Positions 1-5,059 of a DNA stretch of 5,059 nucleotides are shown one piece after another. Position numbers and translations under genes: made by a program. Origin of the DNA: Gammaproteobacteria bacterium (GTDB lineage Bacteria > Pseudomonadota > Gammaproteobacteria > Thiohalomonadales > Thiohalomonadaceae); assembly GCA_015232955.1 (NCBI GenBank), contig JADFYS010000174.1, positions 1 through 5,059 of the forward strand. Reading direction: 5' to 3'. The stretch's first letter is position 1; the number at the start of each line of letters is the position of its first letter. The notes below the pieces were generated by a model. The model was given only the letters and a program-made list of their open reading frames with translations, ran no database searches and was not told the DNA's origin.

Positions 1-159
1 GCCCTGCAGCAGTTCGCGGTTCAGGCAGCGCAAGCAGGAATGGAGGTGACCCTAACCGCGATTGATGGCCTTGAAGGGGTCGATATTGACGCCTGTGCCC
101 GGATTGCGGCAGATCTTGGTCTCGGTTTTCGGCGGAGAGTTCTCGATAATGTGGGTTAA
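1..159 (+). CDS. C-terminal end of an unidentified protein, possibly a radical SAM protein (partial, 5' end outside window)
   Basis: Frame 1 is open from the first base to a TAA at 157-159 and gives 52 residues, ending in GFRRRVLDNVG. The visible part reads like the end of an alpha/beta fold: a helix (QFAVQAAQAG), a strand (EVTLTAID), an acidic turn (GVDIDACARIA), a helix, and a last strand. The pattern of a 'VTLT' strand, then 'DIDACARIAADLG', then 'FRRR' resembles, from memory, the C-terminus of radical SAM proteins linked to TatD-family nucleases, but 52 residues without the CxxxCxxC motif cannot settle this. Codons mostly end in G or C, as in the neighbouring genes, which supports real coding. 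Its stop codon overlaps the stop of the convergent minus-strand gene, so no separate terminator lies between them. I am fairly sure this is a coding end and unsure of its identity. Confidence 0.6.
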   Translation, partial: ALQQFAVQAAQAGMEVTLTAIDGLEGVDIDACARIAADLGLGFRRRVLDNVG

Positions 160-1904
160 TTCACCAGTAACGCCGGATCGGTGCGGGCGACCATTTCGCT
201 CTGATGCTGCATCTGCGCCGGGGTGTTGAGGTGGTACCAGTGGTTGTTTTCATCGGTGACCGGGGTGAGGTGGGCGATCTCTGCGCTCTCCGGGGTGATG
301 ATCTTCTGCGTCCTGTTCACCGAAGCCTCAAATTCGAGTAGCATCGCGAGGGGGATAGAGTCACTGTTGAGAACAGGGATCTCCTCTCCAAGGTCGTGAA
401 GTATCTCCGGATCTGCAAGGGTGGCGGTCACTTTCCCATCTCTGCGCGCCCCCATAAAGGCGTTGATTGCCCCTTGGCTCAGTCCGCGATAGAAAGTGAA
501 GGTCTCACCAAACACTGAACTGAGGGTGGCGAGGAAAGTGTAGTAGGGTTGCGGTCTCTCTTTTACCATCACAAAATTGACCGAGATCGCACCGTTCGCT
601 GTGAGGCACTGCCGGATATCCGAGAAAAATTCGCGGGTGACCAGATGTTCAGGGACGCCGGCGGTACTGTGAAAGAGATCAATGATAATGATGTCATACG
701 CTTTGGCGTTAGTTTGGCACGAGTGAACATAGGTTCTTGCATCTTCACTCTTTAGGGTGATCCCCCGGTCATCAAACTGAAAGTACTCTTTTGCCGTAGA
801 AAACATCGCCGGGTCGATATCGACGACATCGACCTTTAGGCCGAGATCTCGCAACTCCCCCGCGACAACCCCCCCTCCGGCTCCGAGAATAAGGGCGGTG
901 TCGGCTTCGGGCTGGAGTGAGAGGGCAATGGCCTGAAGGACATAGGTGTAGAGGGTGAGGGAGTGGACTCTGGTAGCCGGCTCCTGCGGGAGGATGACCA
1001 TGTTCTGTACCAGACCGTTCTGCAGCAGCATCCTCCGCTGCCCGACCCCGGTGAGATCCTCCAGCCTCTTCTCTCCACGCTGAATCTGAAGCCGCTCCAG
1101 GGGGGAGAGATCCGCCTCCCGTTTGCTCACCTTCCAGTCCACCACTTTTAAGGTTCCGAAGGGGGAGGGGATATCGGCCACCAGGTGCCAGTTTTCCCCA
1201 TCTGCCAGCGACAGGCCGCTGGCTGTGGCGTAATCACTCCGTTGATAAAGGAGCATGGATGAGATGACGGCCGCCAGGGCAAGAGCGAGAATCCCCCCCT
1301 TTTTCAGAGGTGTTAGATGGTGTTCGAATGGGGTGGTGAAGAGGGTCGTGATCCCTAAGAGAAGGGCGGTGACCAACATCGCCTGATAGTTGGTGTGGTA
1401 GGGGAGAATCGCGAAGGCGGCGACAAGCACTCCGGCCACTGAACCCATGGTGCTGATGAAAAAGACATAGCCTGAACCGCTGTCGGTGGGGCCACTCTCA
1501 GCTTCTGCCCCATCTCTGTCCAGTGCAACCAGGAGTGGGTTGAGTGCCGAGAGCAGAAACAGGGGGAGCGCGAGGAGGATGAGGCAGGCGACAAAACTAC
1601 CCATCACCAGATCCCAGAGTGCAAGGGGGTGGAAGATGAGAGGATAGAGCAGGCATGAGATCACAATGCAGAGGGCAGAAATTGGGGCAGCGGCGTGATA
1701 CCAGATCGCCATCTGCTCCACCCCTATCTTATGGGTCACCTTGCCCCCGATGGCGTAACCAAGGGCGAGAAAGAGGAGGGTGATGGAGAGGATGCTGGTC
1801 CAGATGAAGAGACTCACCCCAAAATAGGGGGTCATGACCCGCGAGGCGATGAGCTGGAGTGCAAGAATGGCGGCTCCAGTGATAAAGATGACGGATAATC
1901 GCAT
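156..1904 (-). CDS. Membrane-anchored spermidine synthase-like protein (fused multi-TM / aminopropyltransferase-fold domain)
   Basis: This 582-residue protein has an N-terminal membrane half and a cytoplasmic spermidine synthase-like half. Hydrophobic segments lie near residues 5-25, 33-55, 70-92, 98-123, 147-167, 172-192 and 203-219, so about seven membrane spans. The C-terminal half has the Rossmann-type nucleoside-binding loop LILGAGGGV (338-346), the acidic strand end VVDID (360-364) and SEDAR (386-390), as in families that bind SAM or decarboxylated SAM. The YDIIIIDLFH strand (403-412) and PEHLVTREFF (418-427) are typical of the spermidine synthase superfamily. D409 is kept, but the second acidic residue usual in the following loop is missing (HSTAG), so polyamine synthesis is doubtful. 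The substrate is unknown. ATG 1902-1904 is the first possible start, because an in-frame TAG lies five codons upstream. No Shine-Dalgarno is visible. It lies 54 bases behind the receiver gene on the same strand and may be cotranscribed with it. Confidence 0.88.
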   Translation of the reverse strand: MRLSVIFITGAAILALQLIASRVMTPYFGVSLFIWTSILSITLLFLALGYAIGGKVTHKIGVEQMAIWYHAAAPISALCIVISCLLYPLIFHPLALWDLVMGSFVACLILLALPLFLLSALNPLLVALDRDGAEAESGPTDSGSGYVFFISTMGSVAGVLVAAFAILPYHTNYQAMLVTALLLGITTLFTTPFEHHLTPLKKGGILALALAAVISSMLLYQRSDYATASGLSLADGENWHLVADIPSPFGTLKVVDWKVSKREADLSPLERLQIQRGEKRLEDLTGVGQRRMLLQNGLVQNMVILPQEPATRVHSLTLYTYVLQAIALSLQPEADTALILGAGGGVVAGELRDLGLKVDVVDIDPAMFSTAKEYFQFDDRGITLKSEDARTYVHSCQTNAKAYDIIIIDLFHSTAGVPEHLVTREFFSDIRQCLTANGAISVNFVMVKERPQPYYTFLATLSSVFGETFTFYRGLSQGAINAFMGARRDGKVTATLADPEILHDLGEEIPVLNSDSIPLAMLLEFEASVNRTQKIITPESAEIAHLTPVTDENNHWYHLNTPAQMQHQSEMVARTDPALLVN

Positions 1905-1958
1905 GGCTGGTATCTGCTAGTTTGAGTGAGCTTTCGGTGTAGGTAAATTGTTGTGGGT

Positions 1959-2435
1959 TTAAACTTTGGATGGCTTCAGTTGCTGTAGTCTGTGACGCAG
2001 CTGCTGTAGGGTGAGATGGGTCTTGACCCGGGCGATCACCTCTTCCGGAAAAAAGGGTTTGGGGATGTAGTCTGCAGCACCAGAGCTGAAGGCCTGCTGG
2101 CGTAGCTCGATAACGGCTGCAGGGATAATCAGAATCACCGGGATATCACTCAGTTCTGGATTTTCTTTCAGTTTTTGACACGCCTCAACCCCTCCCATGA
2201 GTGGCATCTCAACATCCATGAGGATGAGATCGGGTTGATACTCTTCAACAATGCGTAGCGCTTCAAGACCGCTGATGGAGTTGAGCACCTGATAACCCTG
2301 CTCGTGGAGGAGATAGGTCATGAGCGCCAGCTCTGGCGGGTTGTCATCTACAGCGAGGATCGTGGGCCGAGGTGATGGTCTGGCGCTCTCCCCGAAGGTG
2401 CCGTAATTTATGGGTTGAGTCGAGTTTACTGTCAT
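1959..2435 (-). CDS. Stand-alone receiver-domain response regulator
   Basis: From ATG 2433-2435 this is a 158-residue single-domain receiver. After a polar leader of about 22 residues the CheY-like fold begins at PTILAVDDN. The acidic pair is D30/D31, the phosphoacceptor is D74 in LILMDVEMP, and the conserved Lys is K126 in YIPKPF. The conserved Thr/Ser at the end of beta-4 is replaced by Ile (I104 in PVILIIPAA), so the usual switch after phosphorylation may be altered. The end, THLTLQQLRHRLQQL, is an amphipathic helix of the kind that usually links receivers to kinase or cyclase output domains, but the protein stops here with no output domain. The frame stays open upstream to a TTG at 2531, adding 32 residues. 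I prefer the ATG because that extension does not look like part of the fold and overlaps a possible promoter. Neither start has a clear Shine-Dalgarno. No histidine kinase is in the window. Confidence 0.85.
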   Translation of the reverse strand: MTVNSTQPINYGTFGESARPSPRPTILAVDDNPPELALMTYLLHEQGYQVLNSISGLEALRIVEEYQPDLILMDVEMPLMGGVEACQKLKENPELSDIPVILIIPAAVIELRQQAFSSGAADYIPKPFFPEEVIARVKTHLTLQQLRHRLQQLKPSKV

Positions 2436-2489
2436 TGAGAGAATATAGATGGGTTTGCGCTCTTGATCCACTCTATTCTTGGGGTTTAC

Positions 2490-2518
2490 AGCATATTTTG
2501 TGCGGGTGCCCGATGCAA
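2490..2518 (-). promoter_or_regulatory. Weak candidate sigma-70 promoter for the receiver gene
   Basis: On the minus strand a TTGCAT (2513-2518) stands 17 bases from TATGCT (2490-2495). These match the -35 and -10 consensus at only 3 and 4 of 6 positions, so the call is tentative. It would start RNA near 2483, about 48 bases before the ATG at 2435 and downstream of the alternative TTG at 2531, which favours the ATG. The spacer contains the short palindrome-like CGGGTGCCCG (2503-2512), a possible operator half. Confidence 0.25.
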
Positions 2519-2544
2519 TCAGAGCCAACAAAGGGTGGCATCGG
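2510..2544. repeat. 7-bp inverted repeat in the receiver/adk divergent spacer
   Basis: CCGATGC at 2510-2516 and GCATCGG at 2538-2544 are perfect reverse complements separated by 21 bases, about three helical turns between arm centres. The left arm overlaps the candidate -35 of the receiver promoter, and the right arm lies about 15 bases before a CATAAT (2559-2564) that could be an adk -10 element. This could be a regulator site or chance. No T-tract follows, so it is not an intrinsic terminator. Confidence 0.3.
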
Positions 2545-2599
2545 AGGCAGAGTCACGGCATAATCGCCACTGCAGTTCTCTTATGTTTTTCTTAAAGTC

Positions 2600-2604
2600 A
2601 GGAG
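2600..2604 (+). promoter_or_regulatory. Shine-Dalgarno of adk
   Basis: AGGAG ends seven bases before ATG 2612 and fixes the adk start. It is the clearest ribosome binding site in the window. Confidence 0.85.
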
Positions 2605-2611
2605 TTATCGT

Positions 2612-3265
2612 ATGCGTTTAATCCTCTTGGGAGCACCCGGAGCCGGCAAAGGTACACAGGCCCAGAATATCTGTAGTAAGTACAATATTCCCCAGATCTC
2701 GACCGGAGATATGTTACGGGCACATGTCAAGGCAGGAAGCGAGTTGGGTATCGCTGCCAAAAAGATCATGGATGCCGGTGGACTGGTCTCTGACGATATT
2801 ATCATCGGAATGGTGAAGGAGCGAATCCAGGAGAGCGACTGCGGGAACGGTTTTCTCTTTGACGGTTTTCCACGGACCATTCCGCAGGCAGAGGCACTAA
2901 GAGATCAAGGGGTTGCCGTTGATTATGTGGTCGAGATTGATGTCGCCGATGAGGAGATCATTCAACGGATGAGTGGACGACGCGTCCACCCCGGCTCAGG
3001 TAGAACCTACCATGTCATCTTTAATCCGCCGAAAGTTGAGGGTAAAGATGATCTCACCGGTGAGGATCTGATTCAGCGTGATGATGATCAGGAGGAGACG
3101 GTTCGTAAGCGCCTGGAAGTCTATTATGACCAGACCAAGCCGCTGGTAGAGTTCTATTCAACCTGGGCAGCAAGCGGTGATGCTGCAGCAGCAAAATATC
3201 TGTCGATCCCCGGTGTCGGCTCCGTTGATGATATTCGTGACGCCGTCTTTAAGGCGCTGGGGTAG
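2612..3265 (+). CDS. adk: Adenylate kinase
   Basis: This cytosolic enzyme interconverts ATP + AMP and 2 ADP. The 217 residues are close to the 214 of E. coli Adk and the protein is complete. The P-loop GAPGAGKGT is at 7-15 with K13. The AMP-binding part contains STGDMLRAH (R36) and DGFPRT (84-89, R88). The LID runs from about 122 to 159, beginning GRRVHPGSGRTYH and continuing FNPPKVEGKDDLTGE. It has no zinc cysteines and is the long-LID Gram-negative type. R123, R156 and R167, which contact nucleotides in the E. coli enzyme, are in place. The core is followed by a slightly alanine-rich stretch (residues 187-194) and a normal C-terminal helix ending KALG. The start is set by AGGAG seven bases upstream. 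hemH follows after 47 bases with no visible terminator, so the two are probably cotranscribed as in the E. coli gene order. I am very sure of this call. Confidence 0.99.
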   Translation: MRLILLGAPGAGKGTQAQNICSKYNIPQISTGDMLRAHVKAGSELGIAAKKIMDAGGLVSDDIIIGMVKERIQESDCGNGFLFDGFPRTIPQAEALRDQGVAVDYVVEIDVADEEIIQRMSGRRVHPGSGRTYHVIFNPPKVEGKDDLTGEDLIQRDDDQEETVRKRLEVYYDQTKPLVEFYSTWAASGDAAAAKYLSIPGVGSVDDIRDAVFKALG

Positions 3266-3302
3266 AGTCGGGTGTAGGCTTGCAACCGTTGTCTCTAGCC
3301 AC

Positions 3303-3307
3303 GGAAG
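3303..3307 (+). promoter_or_regulatory. Shine-Dalgarno that decides the hemH start
   Basis: GGAAG ends five bases before ATG 3313. It favours that ATG over an in-frame TTG at 3280, which would add 11 residues not expected in the family and has no good ribosome site. Confidence 0.65.
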
Positions 3308-3312
3308 TTGCA

Positions 3313-4314
3313 ATGAAGCCAAAGATTGGCGTTCTTCTCTCAAATTTAGGAACACCCGATGCAGCAACAGCAGCGGCAGTGCGCCGCTACCTTGCGCAGT
3401 TTCTCTGGGATCGTCGGGTAGTCGATCTTCCTCGGCCCTTGTGGTGGCTCATTCTCCATCTGATTATCCTTCGGGTGAGGCCGGCACGATCTGCACGGCT
3501 CTATCGTAAGGTATGGAGTGAGGAAGGCTCCCCTCTACTTGCCATCTCCCGTCAACAGCAGCAGGGGTTGCAAAAGCTACTGGATGCAGAGCTGGGAGAA
3601 GAGGCTCGGTTTGTGGTGGAGCTGGGGATGCGCTACGGCAACCCTTCACTGGAGAGCGCCTTACAGCGACTAGAGGCGCAAGAGGTCGGGGAGATCGTCA
3701 TCCTTCCCCTCTATCCGCAGAACTCCTGCTCGACCACTGCCTCGACCTTTGATGCCATCGGAGACTATTTCCGCCTGCGTCGGCGGCTGCTACCCCACCG
3801 CTTTATCAACCACTACCACAACCATCCGGCCTATATCGGCGCAGTTGTTGGCTCAATTGAAGAGGCGTGGCAAAAGGGGGGGAGGGGCGAACGCCTCATC
3901 CTCTCTTTTCATGGAACTCCCCTCCGTTATGAGCAGGAGGGGGATCCCTATGCCGCACAGTGTCGGCGTACGGCAGAGCTGATTGCGGCAGGGTTACGAC
4001 TCTCTGCCGATGAGTGGCAGATCACCTTTCAGTCCCGTTTTGGCAAAGAGCCGTGGCTGCAGCCCTACACCGATCACACCCTGAAGGCGCTGGCCCGGGA
4101 GGGGGTGCGACGGATCGATATTGTCTGCCCCGGTTTTGCCACTGACTGTCTGGAGACCCTGGAGGAGATTGCGGGTGAGAACCGGGAACTCTTTCTCGCT
4201 TCCGGGGGAGAGAAGTTGGCCTACATTCCAGCACTGAACAGCAGTGGAGCCCATCTGGAGATGATGAAACAGCTGCTGGATGAGGCGCTCTGTCGACAGC
4301 GCGTTACCGCTTAG
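3313..4314 (+). CDS. hemH: Ferrochelatase
   Basis: This enzyme inserts Fe2+ into protoporphyrin IX in the last step of protohaem synthesis. It is expected in the cytosol or loosely at the inner membrane. From ATG 3313 it has 333 residues, near the 320 of E. coli HemH. The start MKPKIGVLLSNLGTPDA is the standard family opening. Next come VVELGMRYGNPS (101-112), LPLYPQNSCSTTAST (131-145), SFHGTP (198-203) with catalytic H200, GDPYAAQC (210-217), FQSRFGKEPWLQPYTD (239-254) and CPGFATDCLETLEEI (272-286) with catalytic E281. All match E. coli HemH closely. One oddity is Asn after YPQ (residue 137), where E. coli has Phe and many relatives have Tyr. No Cys-rich [2Fe-2S] tail is present. A run of seven G lies at 3876-3882 and the frame is intact across it. 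The last 11 bases overlap the end of the convergent smr gene. I am very sure of this call. Confidence 0.98.
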   Translation: MKPKIGVLLSNLGTPDAATAAAVRRYLAQFLWDRRVVDLPRPLWWLILHLIILRVRPARSARLYRKVWSEEGSPLLAISRQQQQGLQKLLDAELGEEARFVVELGMRYGNPSLESALQRLEAQEVGEIVILPLYPQNSCSTTASTFDAIGDYFRLRRRLLPHRFINHYHNHPAYIGAVVGSIEEAWQKGGRGERLILSFHGTPLRYEQEGDPYAAQCRRTAELIAAGLRLSADEWQITFQSRFGKEPWLQPYTDHTLKALAREGVRRIDIVCPGFATDCLETLEEIAGENRELFLASGGEKLAYIPALNSSGAHLEMMKQLLDEALCRQRVTA

Positions 4315-4852
4315 GTCGTCGTAACAGCAGGTAGATTGCGCCATCACCGCCATCTTTGGGCTGTGCCGGGCAGTAGGCGAGAAGTTGATCCAGCTGCTGC
4401 AGCCAGTAGCTGAGCAGGCTTTTAAGAAGCGGCTGCTGCTGTCGCGTCTGACTCCCCTTGCCGTGAATGATCAGAACGACACGAAATTGGCGCTGAAGAC
4501 TCACCTGAATAAAGTGGCTCACCTCCTGTCGCGCCTGATCCCGCCTCAGACCGTGGAGGTCAAGGCGATCTTCAATGGGGAGATCGCCCCGACTCAGCCT
4601 CTGGAATTGGCGAAGCTGCACTCCGTTACCACAGTAGTGGAGGGGGGAAGTAGTGGGTAACTGCCCCTCTTCTACCGCGTCTGAAAAGAGGTTGTCGGTG
4701 GAGGGTGACCGAGGAAGTGGTGGGTGATTCAGCTTTGCTGGAGGGGGGTGATGGTGGTGTGGGGGATGGATATTCTGGCGCAGAGGGGTAACCCCCTTGA
4801 CGGCTTGACGGAATATCTCCCGTTCGGTTGCCGGTAGCCGCCTCCGTTTCAT
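4304..4852 (-). CDS. smrB: Smr-domain endonuclease, SmrB/YfcN-like
   Basis: From ATG 4850-4852 the protein has 182 residues, almost the length of E. coli SmrB (183 as I recall), the nuclease that cuts mRNA at collided ribosomes. The N-terminal part, MKRRRLPATEREIFRQAVKG, has the 'xxFRQ(A/L)M' pattern that precedes Smr domains in this group. Residues 29-48 are a His/Pro-rich linker (HPPHHHHPPPAKLNHPPLP). The Smr domain follows, with LDLHG (97-101; D98 and H100 are likely catalytic), IIHGKG (128-133), a QQQPLL segment, and DGGDGAIYLLLRR near the end. A longer start at 4894 would add 14 residues (MVSPCTVHCLAPEI); I prefer the shorter one by similarity to the family. Neither has a good Shine-Dalgarno. 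It ends inside the hemH 3' end and its 5' side faces surE. Smr family membership is certain. The SmrB assignment, and hence a ribosome-rescue role, is likely but inferred. Confidence 0.9.
   Translation of the reverse strand: MKRRRLPATEREIFRQAVKGVTPLRQNIHPPHHHHPPPAKLNHPPLPRSPSTDNLFSDAVEEGQLPTTSPLHYCGNGVQLRQFQRLSRGDLPIEDRLDLHGLRRDQARQEVSHFIQVSLQRQFRVVLIIHGKGSQTRQQQPLLKSLLSYWLQQLDQLLAYCPAQPKDGGDGAIYLLLRRPKR
4741..4769 (+). other. G-rich tract over the His/Pro-rich linker of the smr gene
   Basis: The plus strand has G6 at 4743-4748, GG at 4753-4754 and 4756-4757, and G5 at 4761-4765. Four G runs within about 25 bases could allow a two-tier G-quadruplex on the non-template side relative to plus, that is, the template strand of smr. 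The pattern is explained first by the CCN/CAY codons for Pro and His, so a structural role is only possible. Confidence 0.3.
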
Positions 4853-4935
4853 TATTTCAGGCGCCAGACAATGGACCGTGCAGGGAGACACCATTGGTAA
4901 GGCGTGAGGATTTGCAGAATATTCATCTCAACTTT

Positions 4936-4956
4936 TTAACGGTTTGGGTTAACGGT
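4936..4956 (+). repeat. 8-bp direct repeat TTAACGGT at the surE promoter
   Basis: TTAACGGT occurs at 4936-4943 and again at 4949-4956, a 13-base period with TTGGG between the copies after the shared T. The first copy covers the candidate -35 box and the second ends three bases before the -10 box. Placed there, it could be a tandem half-site for a regulator of surE, or of the divergent smr gene. Confidence 0.45.
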
Positions 4957-4964
4957 GGTATGAT
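4936..4964 (+). promoter_or_regulatory. Predicted sigma-70 extended -10 promoter of surE
   Basis: TTAACG (4936-4941, 4 of 6 matches to TTGACA) is 17 bases from TATGAT (4959-4964, 5 of 6 matches to TATAAT). TGG directly before the -10 box gives the TGn extended -10 element. The expected RNA start, about seven bases after the -10 box, falls on A4971, the first base of the surE ATG, which predicts a leaderless or nearly leaderless message. Confidence 0.6.
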
Positions 4965-4970
4965 TGGCCC

Positions 4971-5059
4971 ATGAAGATATTGATAAGTAATGATGACGGC
5001 TATCAGGCACCGGGAATTGAATGTCTCGCTCGCCATCTCCGCTCGGTGGGAGAGACCAC
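4971..5059 (+). CDS. surE: 5'/3'-nucleotidase SurE, N-terminal part (runs off window)
   Basis: The first 29 codons are visible, and the opening MKILISNDDGYQAPGIECLA is the hallmark N-terminus of SurE (compare MRILLSNDDGxxAPGI). D8 and D9 of the NDDG motif are metal ligands in the family. SurE is a cytosolic, divalent metal-dependent phosphatase that removes phosphate from nucleoside 5'- and 3'-monophosphates, and it often lies upstream of pcm and nlpD. No useful Shine-Dalgarno is present: the only candidate, GGTGG at 4954-4958, is 12 bases from the ATG. An overlapping ATG at 4960 is out of frame. The gene is divergent from smr across a 118-base spacer. The identity is secure despite the short length. 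Confidence 0.95.
   Translation, partial: MKILISNDDGYQAPGIECLARHLRSVGET

Noticed and set aside
549..1151. Short plus-strand open frames inside the spermidine synthase-like gene
   Set aside because: The opposite strand encodes conserved cofactor-binding motifs; these frames are low-complexity shadows.
1293..1304. Programmed frameshift site (A5G7 on the coding strand)
   Set aside because: The heptamer is not a canonical slippery site in the reading frame, and the zero frame gives a complete protein without a shift.
2436..2531. N-terminal extension of the receiver from TTG 2531
   Set aside because: The 32 added residues are polar and unlike the fold, TTG is a rare start, and a possible promoter lies inside the stretch. 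I kept ATG 2435, though without a Shine-Dalgarno this is not certain.
3266..3312. Possible hairpin (GGCT...AGCC) between adk and hemH
   Set aside because: The stem is only four bases with a 16-base loop and no T run, which is too weak for a terminator.
3994..4353. 119-codon minus-strand open frame opposite hemH
   Set aside because: It is a shadow of the strongly conserved ferrochelatase C-terminus.
4398..4435. GCAGCC...GGCTGC hairpin and CTG/CAG repeats in smr
   Set aside because: They come from Gln and Leu codons in the coding sequence, and no T-tract follows, so I do not call a terminator or a repeat array.
4385..4660. 91-codon plus-strand open frame opposite the smr gene
   Set aside because: It is antisense to the Smr domain, which has clear LDLHG and HGKG motifs. 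The frame matches no family I recognise and has no independent support.

Overview
The window looks like chromosomal DNA of a moderately GC-rich gammaproteobacterium. The evidence is an E. coli-type adenylate kinase followed directly by a proteobacterial ferrochelatase (the same adk-hemH order as in E. coli), an SmrB-size Smr protein, and a SurE gene start. I see no mobile element, tRNA, rRNA, CRISPR array or phage gene. The DNA is densely coded and no gene-free stretch exceeds about 180 bases.

Layout. Bases 1-159 hold the C-terminus of an unidentified plus-strand protein, possibly a radical SAM protein. It meets tail to tail, sharing a TTAA, a minus-strand gene for a membrane-anchored spermidine synthase-like protein (156-1904). 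Upstream of that, on the same strand, is a short stand-alone receiver (response regulator) protein (1959-2435); the two may form a small operon. A 176-base divergent spacer (2436-2611) separates it from the plus-strand pair adk (2612-3265) and hemH (3313-4314), which are 47 bases apart and probably cotranscribed. hemH runs 11 bases into the 3' end of a convergent minus-strand smrB-like gene (4304-4852). A 118-base divergent spacer (4853-4970) then leads into the start of surE (4971 to the window edge).

How the genes fit together. Adk, HemH and SurE are core nucleotide, haem and nucleotide-salvage or stress functions, and the Smr protein probably acts on stalled ribosomes or nucleic acid. They are housekeeping neighbours rather than one pathway. 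The accessory part is the receiver plus spermidine synthase-like pair: both keep the family fold but lack a residue normally important for function.

I do not find a convincing undescribed system. The best leads are a probable leaderless surE transcript driven by an extended -10 promoter with an 8-bp direct repeat, the altered active-site loop of the spermidine synthase-like protein, and the receiver that lacks its conserved Thr/Ser.
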